This document shows, one piece after another, positions 35,405-47,200 of a stretch of DNA of 64,000 bases. Numbering within the stretch: the stretch's first letter is position 1; the number at the start of each line of letters is the position of its first letter. The stretch is from NCBI GenBank assembly GCA_001584585.1, contig LSYV01000051.1, positions 599,904-663,903 on the forward strand, written 5' to 3'. This stretch comes from Gonium pectorale (Eukaryota; Chlorophyta; Chlorophyceae; Chlamydomonadales; Volvocaceae). The position numbers and the translations under genes are program-made. The notes under the pieces are model-generated. The model saw nothing but the letters and a program-made list of their open reading frames with translations. It did not search any database and was not told where the DNA came from.

Positions 35405-36029
35405 CGGTCCGAAGGCTGCCCTGCGGTGTCGCTCGGTACAGGTCTCATCGGGATGCGTATTTGATAAGCAGCGTCCTGTAGACAGAAAGACAGGACCTAC
35501 GATGCCATCGCTGTGCACGGTTAACTGTACCAAGCATGAGGGGTGCAACTCAAACACGCTCAAACACCCGGACCAATTTTCAGGGTCCACACAGCTCCAC
35601 CACATCCATCACGTGAAACGAATCTGCTGACTGCTCTAACGTGAAGTGCATGGCAGCGTAGTATAAAATAAGAACCCACACACGGCACGCGCCGAGCATT
35701 TGGTAAGGTCTTTGCGTAACAATTTAGTCATGCCGTAACGAGCTGTTGTACGCGTGGCTGAGCCCGCATCCAGTTGCTCCATGCGTTCAGCGTTCCTGGG
35801 AGCACGATGCGAGCCAGGTGTCAGCGCCGCCGGCACGCAAATAACAGAAGACCATTTACGCATCCGAGGTCCAGGACACCGTGAACTGTGTTGTGGCGTC
35901 CTAGTAAGCCAGCTCTTGCCTGTCGATGCCTGACCCACGCTGTGCTTCACTCGGCTACCGTGCGACATCGTCATCCGCCTCCCGATAACAGCTCCACCAC
36001 CGTCGTTTCACTTACGGTATGTACCCCCC

Positions 36030-39000
36030 TCAAATGCGCCGCGTGCCCGCCTCATACAGTTCCCCGCGCAGATGGCTCAGACGCCGCCGCAAGCTTGCAA
36101 TGGCGTACTTGTATGCCTGTCCACCCAATTCCAGCTGCCACAAAAAGGCGCGGTGGACCCTGCGGGACGGGCAACGGGGATTCTCGTGGGTAAAGATCAT
36201 GAGGGTATTGGGTCCCTGCTGAAACTGGTCCTTGTGTCCGCATCTCCACATGATCACATCACTTCAGCGACGCGTTGAATGCCAACCCAGGCAGCTGTGC
36301 GGTACCCCCAGCGGAAACGCTCAGACCCGGTACCTGGCGCACTCCCGCATCATGCGAAGGATGTCCTCGTTTGGCACTGCTCGCAGGATTTCCACTAGTC
36401 GCGGCAAGTCGGCCTTCGGCACCCGGATCGAGAAGTCTGGGTAATGCAGGAGGTCCTCGTACGGCTGTGCGATGGAGAAGGATGCCAGGAGGGTACCGGT
36501 CAGCGAGACATGTTACCTTGAGATATGTTTTGCTTTCTTCTCCACGTTTCCAGGGGCACCCAGCAGTACGTATACACCATGCCCACTCGGAACGTTAACC
36601 CCTGAACCCCTGCACAAGACCTGAGCCCGCGGCACCATGCAGCACACACAGCCGATCCGCAGACCATCCGAGCTACCTGGCCCCCGCTCACGCACACCTA
36701 TACCTAGCGAACCCTCCAGCCCTTCGACGCTGGTTTCCCGGTCACACAGTTCCTGGCTTTGGCGCCCGTGGCTCTCGGTTCAAACTACGTACCTGACGAA
36801 CCCGATCCTGGATAATGACCGGGACGCAGGCGTGCATGATTGCATGCGTCAGGCGTATCCCCCAGCCATGGCCGTACGGCGCCAGACAGAACTTGGACTT
36901 TGTCATGAGATCCTCGTACTCAGCTCCGCTCACGGGCAGGTAGCCGCCCTTGAACACCACATCCGGGTAGCTAGCGTTGGCCAGGATGCCGGACAGCACC
37001 TGGCGCACCCCGCCGCTGTACTCCGGTTCGTGATGTCTGCGGGCAAGGAAAGAGAGGAGGGAGCCGGCGCGGGAAGGCATGTCGGGACGGCGGGAGCGCA
37101 CACGGTGCGAGCGCGACCGCCGAGACATGTCCGTCGCCCACGGCCGGCAAGCCAGCGCTGTCCCAACTCCCACGTGTGGCTGCCACGATTAATCCTTCGG
37201 GTCCTTGACCGCGCCCACTTCACAACACGCGTATTGCCGCGAAGCCGTATCCCTTTGTCCACATCTCCTTGATCACTCATGGGTCCCACAATCCCCATGA
37301 CGCCCACCGACCCATGAAGTCGCTCGCACGCACCGGACGTCGCCGCTGAAGAAAAAGAGCACCTTCTTCTTGGCTAGCATTGCCTCGGCGCCGCCTGGCT
37401 TCAGCAAAAACTCCTGGATCTCTGTCAGCACCGGGCCCTTGGCCTTGAAGTACGGCGCAAGTACGACGTCCCGCCCGCTCTTGAAGCAGCCGTACTCGTT
37501 GTTCTCCATGAGCGGCGCCATGCGGGTGATGTTGGGCGCCTCCAGTCCGAAGTGCACCAACTGGGGGTTGGAGGCCAGGAGCACGTGGGAGGCAGAGGGA
37601 GCGGTCAATCAGCGCTTGCACCCGTCGTGCTCGCCTGCCGGGTTGACTACAGTAGAGATGCTCGGGGTGAGAACACACAGGCCCGACGACAGCGATACGC
37701 TCCTCCTGAAGTCGAGGAGAGTGCTGGAACTGGGTAATGCGGATGCCTTGTTTAGCCTCTCGTCGAGTGAGTGCCCAAGCTACCTGGCCGACGGCACGTG
37801 GCCGGCCGGCGCGACCGCTGGCCGCCTCCTGGCGCCGGCTGTGCCGGCACGTTCAAACCCGTTGAACAGACAGGTACGCCTCGACGCTCACCCGAATTAG
37901 GTTCTTGGTCTGCGGCACGGGCCTGAGATAGCAGGCCCCGCGGTCCGCCGTGAGCACCACAAAATGATCCTTGCCTTGGTAGCGGTCAAAGAACGGAAAC
38001 TTGGACCTTACCCAGTCCACGGCGCGGACGACGACGCCGGTCGGATCTCCTAGGTTTGCTGTGGGCAAAAAGGTAGGGAGGGAACGTCGTCTGGGGAGCA
38101 GCATGGCTTCCCGTATCGCCGAGAGCGCGAGGCCGCGCGAGTGCCGCAATAAGCTTTGAGTCCATTGTGGCGCAAACACTCACTCCGGTCCATATGGCCT
38201 AGGATGATCGCCACATGGGCGTCCAGTCTAGTAGCATATATGCCTCATGCTGCTGCGGAGCCGGAGTGCCATTTTGTGCTACCCCTCAGCCCCAGGCCAT
38301 CGCAGACAGCGCCGGAGCAAGGCCGCGCCAGACCGCACATGTGGCGTAGTAAGCGAAGGTGGGGATGTAGAAGAGGTTGGCCTCGTACGGGTTCTCAGTA
38401 CGGATACCGCTGGTGTCCCGCAGCAGCGCCTCCATGAAGTGGATGAACGCCCGGTAGATCACGTAGATGTCCGTCCTGCGCGAGATAATGCAGTACGCAC
38501 AGGCACGCCCGCTCAGGAGGGTCGTTGACAGCCGCGTGAGAAGCATGGCAAGAAGCCGCCGCTTGGCCTGGCTAACACGCAGCCGCGTGCGTCGGATGCA
38601 TATCAGGTAGCAAGATAAATCAAGATTGCACGGTGCCACTCCCCAATGCCGGCGGGGGGACTCACTCGCCATCGTCGAACTCCTGCGGCCCGGCGATGCT
38701 GAGCGGCAGGTCGTACACATAGATCTTGAGGCTCGGGTAGTAGGGATGGTACAAACTGTCTGCGGAAGGAGGCAGGCGGGCCGCCAGGGACAGGGACGCG
38801 GCGGTCTCATGCACCGAGGCTGTCCGTGCGAACCGTACTGGGCATAATTGATGACGGGATGCTGCGCGACGCACAGTCCCGCTTTGGGCATGGATTCCCG
38901 GCTGCGTCCTAGTGAGATGGGCCAACACACATCCCGGGACCGCTCCTGACCAACGCCCCAGCACGCGGTGGACTGGCGCAGCTCACCCTTGGCCGGTTCG

Positions 39001-40814
39001 TACGCCTTGCTGCGCGAGCATGCAACGCCCCAATAGGGCGGCTTGCACTTGCAGAAGCCGTTGACGCACGTGCCGCGGAAGCCGCAGTCGTTGGGACAGA
39101 GGGCGGAGTTCGTTGCCTGGCCGCAGTTGTCGCCGGTGAAGCCCGAGTGGCAGAAGCACTGCGGCAACGCACCTGGCCGCTCTCGGCAAATACCCCGGTC
39201 GTGGCATCTGGTAGGAAGGCAGCGGAAAGGCGAAACCACAGGAGCGAGGTCTATGAGGTACATACGCGGTGGATGCGTCGCCCATGCGCTATCCTGTGGG
39301 CTCCCGCTCAGTCCCGCGCACTACCTGACCGCATCAGCGCGAGGCAAGCCGCGCGCCCATTCTTGCGCGGTTCTTCATCCTGAAGCGCCCGTGCAACATA
39401 TGCAGGTCGAAAGCAGATGATCCGCACGCGTGGCCGACATCGCTGCCGCACGCCCGACATGCGCCCCTGCGCGGCAACAAGGCGCGCTCCCTCCTCGGGC
39501 ATGCGGACTGCACCCGCGTGCTCGGGGGACAATCACGGGCAGGACCCGCAGGGCCCCACCCACCCACGCACCCCAGCCCGCATGCCCCGGAACCGTGCCC
39601 ACCTTGCGGGGCACTTAGAGAGTGGCACCGAGTACGAAATGTCCTCCGGCTTGGGCGGCGCCTGCATTACCTCGAGCTCGCGCCGGTTAACCTCGTATGA
39701 GCCCTTCTCGGGGCTCTCCAGCCGCTCCCGGTGCATTACGCCCCTCCGCCAGCGGACCCCTGGGTCGTCCATCCTCTCGGGCAGCTCAGACAGCTGCTGA
39801 TCGGCCGGCTTGCCTGCGCGTGTCCCCGATGCCGCGGACTGGTCAAAAGCTAAAAGCCACGGTGTGAACACGAACGCCGGGCTGGGAAGGCGGCCAGCGA
39901 CCAGAAGCACACCAACACAAAGCAGTGCCCCCTGGCCCGTTCCCTACAGAGGGAAAGGCTTAGTCCAGCTTTGAGCAACCCGGCTTACCTGTGTAGTCGA
40001 AGCAGTACAGCGCGCCCCATATGCCCATGATGTGCGCGCTGCAGCGGCCGTCGAGGGCCGCGGGGCACGTCGCGTCTCGCAGCTGCTCATAGCTGGCGGG
40101 ATGTGGAGTCAGCAAAGCAAGGGGAGGCGGGTTTAGCCATGCATGCATGCATGCATGAGTGCAGGATTGGGTCGATGGACCCTGGTGGACCCTGGCGGAC
40201 CACGAGGGATTCGGAACGCACCAGAGGCAGTTGCGCGGCGCCAAGCGGCCTACGAAGATGGGCACGCCGGGCACGGTGGTGGTGCGGCAAGCTGGCAGCC
40301 AGGGCTCCTCACAAGTGGTGCCTGCAGCGATCAGGGATGGTGCAGGTTGGGATGGGGCGGAAAACCACTTGGAAGCGGGAACATGGCGGGTGCAGGCGGC
40401 TGCCCGGGGCCGCTCGAGCCGTAGGGCCACAAATGCCGGCGCCGCAGCAGTGCCCTCTGGCCACCCGCGTGCTTCCTGCCCTTTCGCCCGGACGCACCGT
40501 TGAAGCCGAATGGGCACTCGCATTCCCCAAGCTCCCGGTTGCAGTTGCCGTACTGGCTGCAACCGGCAGCACAGTCCTTATTGGACTCCTGTGTGTCGTG
40601 CCAGTTTCAGACATTTGGGGGCCCAGGGAGGAGCTGGTCAAGGGTGTTGCAGTGTGTTCGTTGGCGGGAACCCCCCAACCTCCCCCGCCTCCCGGACCTG
40701 GAACTTGTTGAAGGCCTGGCCGGTCAGAGCCGACCGCAGCTCTGTATCCCCCTCTGTCCGCACGTTCACAAGGGTGCCAACGAAGAGCAGCACCAGGATT
40801 GCTAAGAGGCGCAT
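36030..40814 (-). CDS. Exostosin-family (GT47-like) glycosyltransferase with EGF-like modules
   Basis: Thirteen exons, 674 residues: 40814-40698, 40576-40498, 40321-40222, 40092-39989, 39813-39603, 39207-38987, 38759-38666, 38475-38339, 38058-37892, 37560-37334, 37036-36793, 36464-36327, 36215-36030. The N terminus MRLLAILVLLFVGTLV is a signal peptide or type II Golgi anchor. EGF-like cysteine modules follow: CAAGCSQYGNCNRELGECEC, then CHDRGICRERPG...CFCHSGFTGDNC and CGFRGTCVNGFCKC. The exostosin domain starts at LKIYVYDLP and continues with YEANLFYIPTFAYY, GKDHFVVLTADRGACYL, KVLFFFSGDVR and KFCLAPYGHGWGIRLTHAI. The last matches the family's C-terminal signature. Such enzymes add sugars to secreted glycoproteins or wall polymers in the Golgi; acceptor and sugar are unknown. 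The junction between the last two exons uses an atypical GTCTGA donor and is the least certain part. The gene is divergent to the TOG gene. Confidence 0.88.
40137..40158. repeat. (GCAT)n microsatellite in an exostosin-gene intron
   Basis: Self-complementary tetranucleotide run, five or so copies, between exons 3 and 4. Confidence 0.8.
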
Positions 40815-41286
40815 GATGATAAGCTCACATATTGCGTTACAGGCCGCGCTGTTGGCCGGCAGCGGCTATTATGGGCATTCGGTCGGGGCCTATTGCCCCG
40901 CAAGGGGAAGAGGGGTAGGCACTACAGGCAGGAGCAAACACAGATGGCAGGGACTGAGCAGCCACCACGTGTTCGGTTAAGCTGATTACATGCGCTATGC
41001 ACACATACCTGTATGCACAAAAGCCCTGGTGCAGGGACGCCTCCTTTCTCGTACGAACCCGCGAGGCAGAAGTTGGTGCGTAAAGTAGTGAGAACCAAGC
41101 ACGGCAACAGAGCATTATGACAAGGCTGTTTGCAAATACCCGTAACCCGTAAATGCATTCGGCACAGATGGGGAACCGCCCTGGTCAGCATTCCGCCCAT
41201 TGAATACGGGCTAGTCTGCAAGCTGCATTTTAGGTGGCACGCTGGTCAACTATGGGGTTGGGGCAGGAGGACGCGACGCCCATGCC
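40815..41286. promoter_or_regulatory. Divergent (bidirectional) promoter region, exostosin-like / TOGARAM-like
   Basis: The 472 bases between the two start codons must hold both promoters and 5' UTRs. No clear TATA box or known motif was identified by eye. Confidence 0.5.
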
Positions 41287-44200
41287 ATGACGAGCGGGGT
41301 TCCAGAGGTGCGCTGCAGCGTCTATTGTTGGAAAAGAAAAATTGTAGCTTTATTAAAGCTTACGCAACGGACTGGCTGCCCTGTGAAGGCCTTCGGCTTC
41401 GTGCCCGCGGGCGTCGTTGCTGACCTCCAGGACATTGGCAATTGGAAGGTAAGCCAGCTAAAGCATGAGGGCCAAACGGTGCGCCAGCGAGACCGCGGGC
41501 TCACTTTTGCTGTCCTGCTTCCCTCCCGCTCCTCGTGGGGCTTGCCTTGCGTTGCTTGTGTTCTGTGCTGCAGTCTCGCGCGACAGCCATCGATGTCCTT
41601 CACAAGTGCTTGAAGGATGTGGCGAAGCCCGCATTGCTCGTGCCCTCGCTTGGGGACTTTGTTAAGTTCCTGGTGGGGCTCATTGCGGACCCGAACTTCA
41701 AGATTGCGATATCCTCCATGTCAATACTCGGGGACCTGGCTGCGAAGGTCGGCAACGAGCTGGAGCCCCACCTTAAGTGAGGCGGGCGCGTGGGGAGGAG
41801 TGAGGGGCCACGAGTGAGGCAGCCTAAGGGGAACTGCCAGGGGCCAGGGGGCGCCGTCCTTGCACAATGGACTCGTCAAGCCGTATAAGGCAGGCGCCAG
41901 CACCCGCAAACGCCGTCTGCTGGGGATGTCTGCCCCACTTCCCGGGCCGCCCACAACGCCCGCCACGTCCCTCGCGCCTCCTGTGCCCAGGGTGGTGGTC
42001 CCCGCGCTCATGGACAAATTTACTGACAGCAAGATCCTGGTGCGGAGCGCGAACATGAAGGTGGTCCGGCGCCTCATGCTGGCGTGCACGCCGGCTGTGG
42101 TGCTTGAGCTGCTGGCGTCCGGGTGCTCACATCCCAGCTGGCGGGTCCGGGAGGAGGTGCTGAACACGCACATCATGGTGCGTCGGGAAGCCGTTTCGCG
42201 GCGATTGGATTCCTGGGAAGTCATAGTTACTACTACACCGTAAAGTAATGGCGACGGCAGTAAGCTGGAACGACCAAGAAGACCTTGCCGTCAGGTCCAC
42301 TCGAACCCACATAGCACAAGTCCTCGGGCCAGCCTGTCCCAGCAGCAAGGCACTTGTCCCCTGCCTGCAGGCCATGCTGAGCTTCGCCGCTTCCTCCTAC
42401 GACGCTAACGTCATGTACCAGCTGCTGTCCAGCTGCCTGTCGGACGGCAAGGACAGGGTCCGAATGGTGGCTCTGGAGGGCCTGGCCGTGCTCAACAGCC
42501 GCATAGGCGGTAGCGAGCTGGAGGCCCTGACATCGGGGCAGCGCGCCGGCTGCGAGGCGCTGCCGGAGGCGCTGCGCTCTCAGCTGGCAGCCCGGCTGGA
42601 AAACCCGGCGCTGCCGGGCATCAACGCCGACGGCATAGTGGAGCATGTCATGGAGGCGCCTTCGACGGACAATCCGGACATTCGGCTGGCGGACGCGGCC
42701 TTTGGGGGCGTGCCTGGTGGGTGGAGCCTGGACATGGATTCCAGCAGCTGCGACGGCGTTGCGGCCCTACGCAACACCAAGGAGTCCGCAGGTCGCCATA
42801 ATAAGCCTGGGGCTTGGGGCTCTGAGACCCACTGGTATCGGGCGATCAGCGAAGCCTGGAGGCTAGCTGGAGCGTAGCAGTAAACTATTGCGGGAGTCAG
42901 AAGCCAAACATGTCTCAAGGCCCTGTGTTTGACCGATGGCTGTTGGTGTCGTCCTCCCGCAGGTGTAAAAATGTCATGGGGAGAGGTGAATACGCCTGCG
43001 CGGCCGCGGCCCCGCGCCGCCACCACCCCGGACGTGATGCACGGGCCCGCCATGATTCGCACGGCGCACGCCCCCATGGGGCTGGACTACAACAACCGAC
43101 AGGGCTCGGACCCGCTGCCTGGCAGCCGGCGAGACGCCCTGCTGCACGTGGACGGCGGGCGAGCGGCCTCGGTGGTTGGGGTGCAGCACAGCGGGCTGCA
43201 GGCGGAGGACTCTGGCTCGTGGAGCCCAGCGCACCGGGCTGCCAGCATGCAGCCCTACATGCATCCGCCCAGCAGGTGGGGCGAGGGCGTGCTGGCATTG
43301 CGAATGTGGCCTGCGTTAAAGGCGGCTTGAGACTTGGTAGATTGCAGGACACTGTGTCTGATGGCTGATTGGTGCATGCCCCTGGTGTATTGGCGTTTGG
43401 GTTGCGCCGTGCGTCGGAGGGGCAACTCGCGTTGCGGGCCTGACTGGCAGCGTTGCGCTGGCCATGTCTCTTCCAGGGCCATGATAGCTTCACACGCGTG
43501 CGTACCGGACGCGTCGACACCCTCCTGCTGGCGGAGAGAAGTGTCATGCGAAGGGAAGTCCTGCCGCCGGCTCACGGCTTTGTCCCCCGACCCTTTCACC
43601 CTGACAGGCTGGGGTCTCACGAATCGGCCAGTGGCGGTGGGGCCCCCATCACTGCCGCTCCGGTGGTCAGCTCTACCGGGTGGAGCGCGGCGCAGCACCC
43701 GAATGCGAACAGCCTCCACGGCGCGCGCCTGGCTGAGCGGTCAGGCTCCCCCGCACGGGAGGTGCCGCAGCCCGGGCATGGGACCGTGTCGCCCCTGCCT
43801 ATGGAGGTGCTTCACGACCGGAGCAGCTCGGGGGCGCATGGACACAGTGCCGGCCTGCAGCCGCTGAAGCACCACTGGGGAGGTGCGTGAAGCAGGCCAA
43901 TGGATGCATGGTGAAAGCAGCCTACAGCGTATACGCTTATGTGGGAGCGGTCACCAGCATAGCGCGAAATCATGCGGCGACAGAGCGCAGGCTTCGGCCT
44001 CATTAGCCTCATTACACGGTTTGCCATCCTTGGTTGGGGCCGGAATCGCTTTCCTTACCACCTTCTTGGTTGTTCTTGTTTGCGGAACGCATGGGCTGAA
44101 ACATAACATGATTCGCCCTCCCTTGATAACCGCAGCGTCCCGTTCGGTGGAGGGTCAGGGCGTTCTAGCAGCCGATGAAAGCCCCTTGTCGCCTACTCGT

Positions 44201-47200
44201 GGCTACCAGCCGCTAATAGGCAAACACAGCGGAACCACGGGTGAGGCGACGCTAGGTAAAATGCGGCTGCTCCTGGTAGTTGGTGTCCCAACATGTACGG
44301 GGTTGCACGCGACATGTACCGGACTGTTGCACAGCTGCGTGCGCTAACTGTTAACGGTGCGGTTGCTAACGCTCTTGCCCGCCCCTCGAATCCTGCAGTG
44401 GTAGGTGACGGCGGGAGCCGGGACAGCCTGGACCATCTGCGCCCCGCGAGCGTGCGCACGCAAGCGGCGCAAGAGCTGCGGGAGGGGAGGGGGCCGCCTA
44501 TGCATGCCTACTCGCACCCGCCCAGCTCTCAACACCCGCAAGCCATGCCGCCCACCGCCGCAGCACCACGCATGCCGCCGGTCGGGCCGGCCCCCCACCG
44601 CTCCATGGGGACGGTGGGTGGCAGAGCGGCCGTCGACGACGCAGGTGGGGTCGGGAGCAATTAGCTTGTGTGTGTGTGTGTGTGTGTGTGTGTGATATGT
44701 ATGCGGAACAGTGTGCTCAAAACAGGTCTAAAAGCAACAAAAACAAAAACAACTTAGCCGGCAGCGTGTGAGCCCGCCCAACTAAGTGACCTGAGTAACG
44801 CTGGGGTGCTGGGCTGGGCTGGATATGCTTGTGTGTTATATATGCGTTACGGTATGCTCAAAACAGTTCTATACAAAACAAAACAACCTAGCCGGCAGCC
44901 CATGAGCCCGACCCAGCTAAGTGACCCTCTAAGTACTTAACGCTGGGGCGCTGGGCACTGGGGCGCTGGGCTGGGCTGACCTTCAGACAGCGTGGCCGGC
45001 AGTGCCGACATACGCTTGTGTGTGCATATGAAAGGGGGTTGGGAGCGCATCACAGCTAGCAAGGACTGGCGTCCCGCAGCGCCGCCTGCAGTGTTGTTCA
45101 GGTTGCTCCGTCCACCTGGCTGTACGGAGTGCGCCCTGTGCATCTGACTGCCATTGAAGCAGCGGCGCCCGCGGGTCGAACTTGTACTCACTGTCATTAG
45201 GCGTCAAGCATGTATTCATGAGCCATTGGTCTGTCCCTTCCGCTCCGCAGCTCGGCAAGAGACTTTCAGCCCTAGCAAGGCGGAGATGCTTGCGCGGTTG
45301 AAGAACAGGCAGATCGAGAAGCGCGTGGCTACTGCGCAGCAGATGGTGCGATGGTTGTCGGGCGACAAGGGACACTATTGGTTCATAATCAATTGTGCGC
45401 TAGACATGCTGTTCGAAGATGACGGGCCGTGGTTCGCTGCGTTGGCAGCCGATGCAAGCGCACGCGTTTGTCGTTCCTCGTGCCAACGTGCCGTACGCGC
45501 GCTGCGTACCAACCTGCCCCTTTCGGGCCTGTACCCACCCGCAGGACGCCACCTTTGGCCACAGCGGTAGCGGCGACCTGGCGCTGGCGCAGAACGATAT
45601 CGCAGTCCCCTCCCATAGCTTCAGCGTTGCGCAGCCGCCCCGCCGCTACCTCTTCACGCAGCTCTCGGACAGCCAGCGCGACCGCGGGGCGGAGCGGCCG
45701 GACCCCTCGCGCGGCTACAACAGCGTCCTCAACACTCCGACGCGCGCACAGGGCTCTGCAAGCCCCTTCGACGAGACGCCGCCGTCGGCCCAGCCCCAAA
45801 GCCACCGTCCGCCTCGCGCGGGGCTGGGGCCGCGGTTGGCCCGCGCCACGCCGCTGGCCGTGGAGGCTGGGGGCAGCCCCGGGACTAGCCCCAACACGAC
45901 GGCGGCTGGCGGCGCGGCTGGCGTGCTGCAGACCCGGTCGCCCACCCTCAACTCGACAGGTGGGCAGGCGATGGGATGATTCTGCGGGCTGGCCGCTAGA
46001 GCGGTAGCGGCGGGGCGGGGCGGGGCAAGCACATTCCGCGGTTGGCCCGAAGCTAAGGTGTGTGCCCCTCGCTCTGGGCAGCTGCGTTGCTGCGCGACTG
46101 GCCTGCTGAAGCGCTGTGCCCCGCTAGTTCGGTACGCCCGCTCTAGAGGGCCGAAAGGCTCGATCCGTCCTCAGACAGAGCTTACGTCCTTGCATACCCG
46201 GCGGGTATCTGTTGGCCTGCAGGAATGCACCAGAGCCCACCCCCAAGCGAGGAGTCCCCCGCGCGAAACCCGTCGCCCGCGTTGACCCGCCTGCGCACGC
46301 GCTCGGCGGACCCGAACCCAAACAACCCCTACCCACCCACGCCTGGCGGTGGCGGCGGCGGGCCCGGCGGCATGCCACCGACGCCCACCGGAAACGGTCC
46401 GGGCGGGGCGTTTTGGGAGAAGGGCCGCGTCGGGGACGTCCTGCCCACAGACGAGCTGACGCCGATTCCGGACCCGGACAAGCACATAAAGTGAGAAGGG
46501 CTGAGGCCTGTGGGACAAGGGACATTGCGCATCCCCAGGCTTGCACTGATGCGGTTGCAGGGGTCGCTAGGTCCTGTAGGCGACACGCTGAGCACTGTTG
46601 ACACGTGTTCGGTTGAACCATGATGATCCTAACGCGCTTGCGCGCGGTTACATACGTCTTGTCAAGTGCAGCTGCCGTGTATCTCTGTACTACGGCGGCG
46701 TCGCTGCCGCACACTGTATCCGCCTGCTCCGCAGCCCCCAGCTCTTCAGCGGTTTGCGAACCGCACTCTCCACCTGTTGGTGTTGTGCTAACAGCCTCTC
46801 ACTTTGGTGGCGATGCTTGTTACCTGGCACGCCCTCGCCTAGTGCGTGTGGGCTTCGGTGTCTGCGACGCGACCCGTTTCCCTTCTTCGCCTCCCGCACT
46901 CCCCTCCCTCGCAGGGTGGTCATTGCCCGGCTGGTGGAGGCCAACCACGCGGACCGCAAGGAGCTGGACTGGCAGGGGCAGTTCGACGCGCTGATGGATG
47001 CGCGGCGGCTCGTCAAGCACCACCCCGAGGTGGTGCGCGCCTGCCTGCACGACTTTGTGCGCGCCGCCACGCCCGCCATCGACCAGCTGCGGAGCCAGAC
47101 GTCCAAGTGCGCGCTGGCGCTGTTCCAGGTACGGTATCGGGGGTTTGCGGACGCACAGAGTAGGGGAAGTTGCTGTTGCAACCGCAACGCCGTTTTGCCT

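Larger units (their letters stand above)
34897..36029. other. Convergent 3' region
   Basis: It lies between the coiled-coil gene (+) and the exostosin-like gene (-). No additional gene was seen. It contains opposed poly(A) signals only ten bases apart. Confidence 0.55.

Noticed and set aside
38160..38260. Possible extra exostosin exon (frame with LDAHVAIILGHMD)
   Set aside because: Joining exon 38475-38339 directly to 38058-37892 keeps phase and restores the family sequence; the extra segment would break both.
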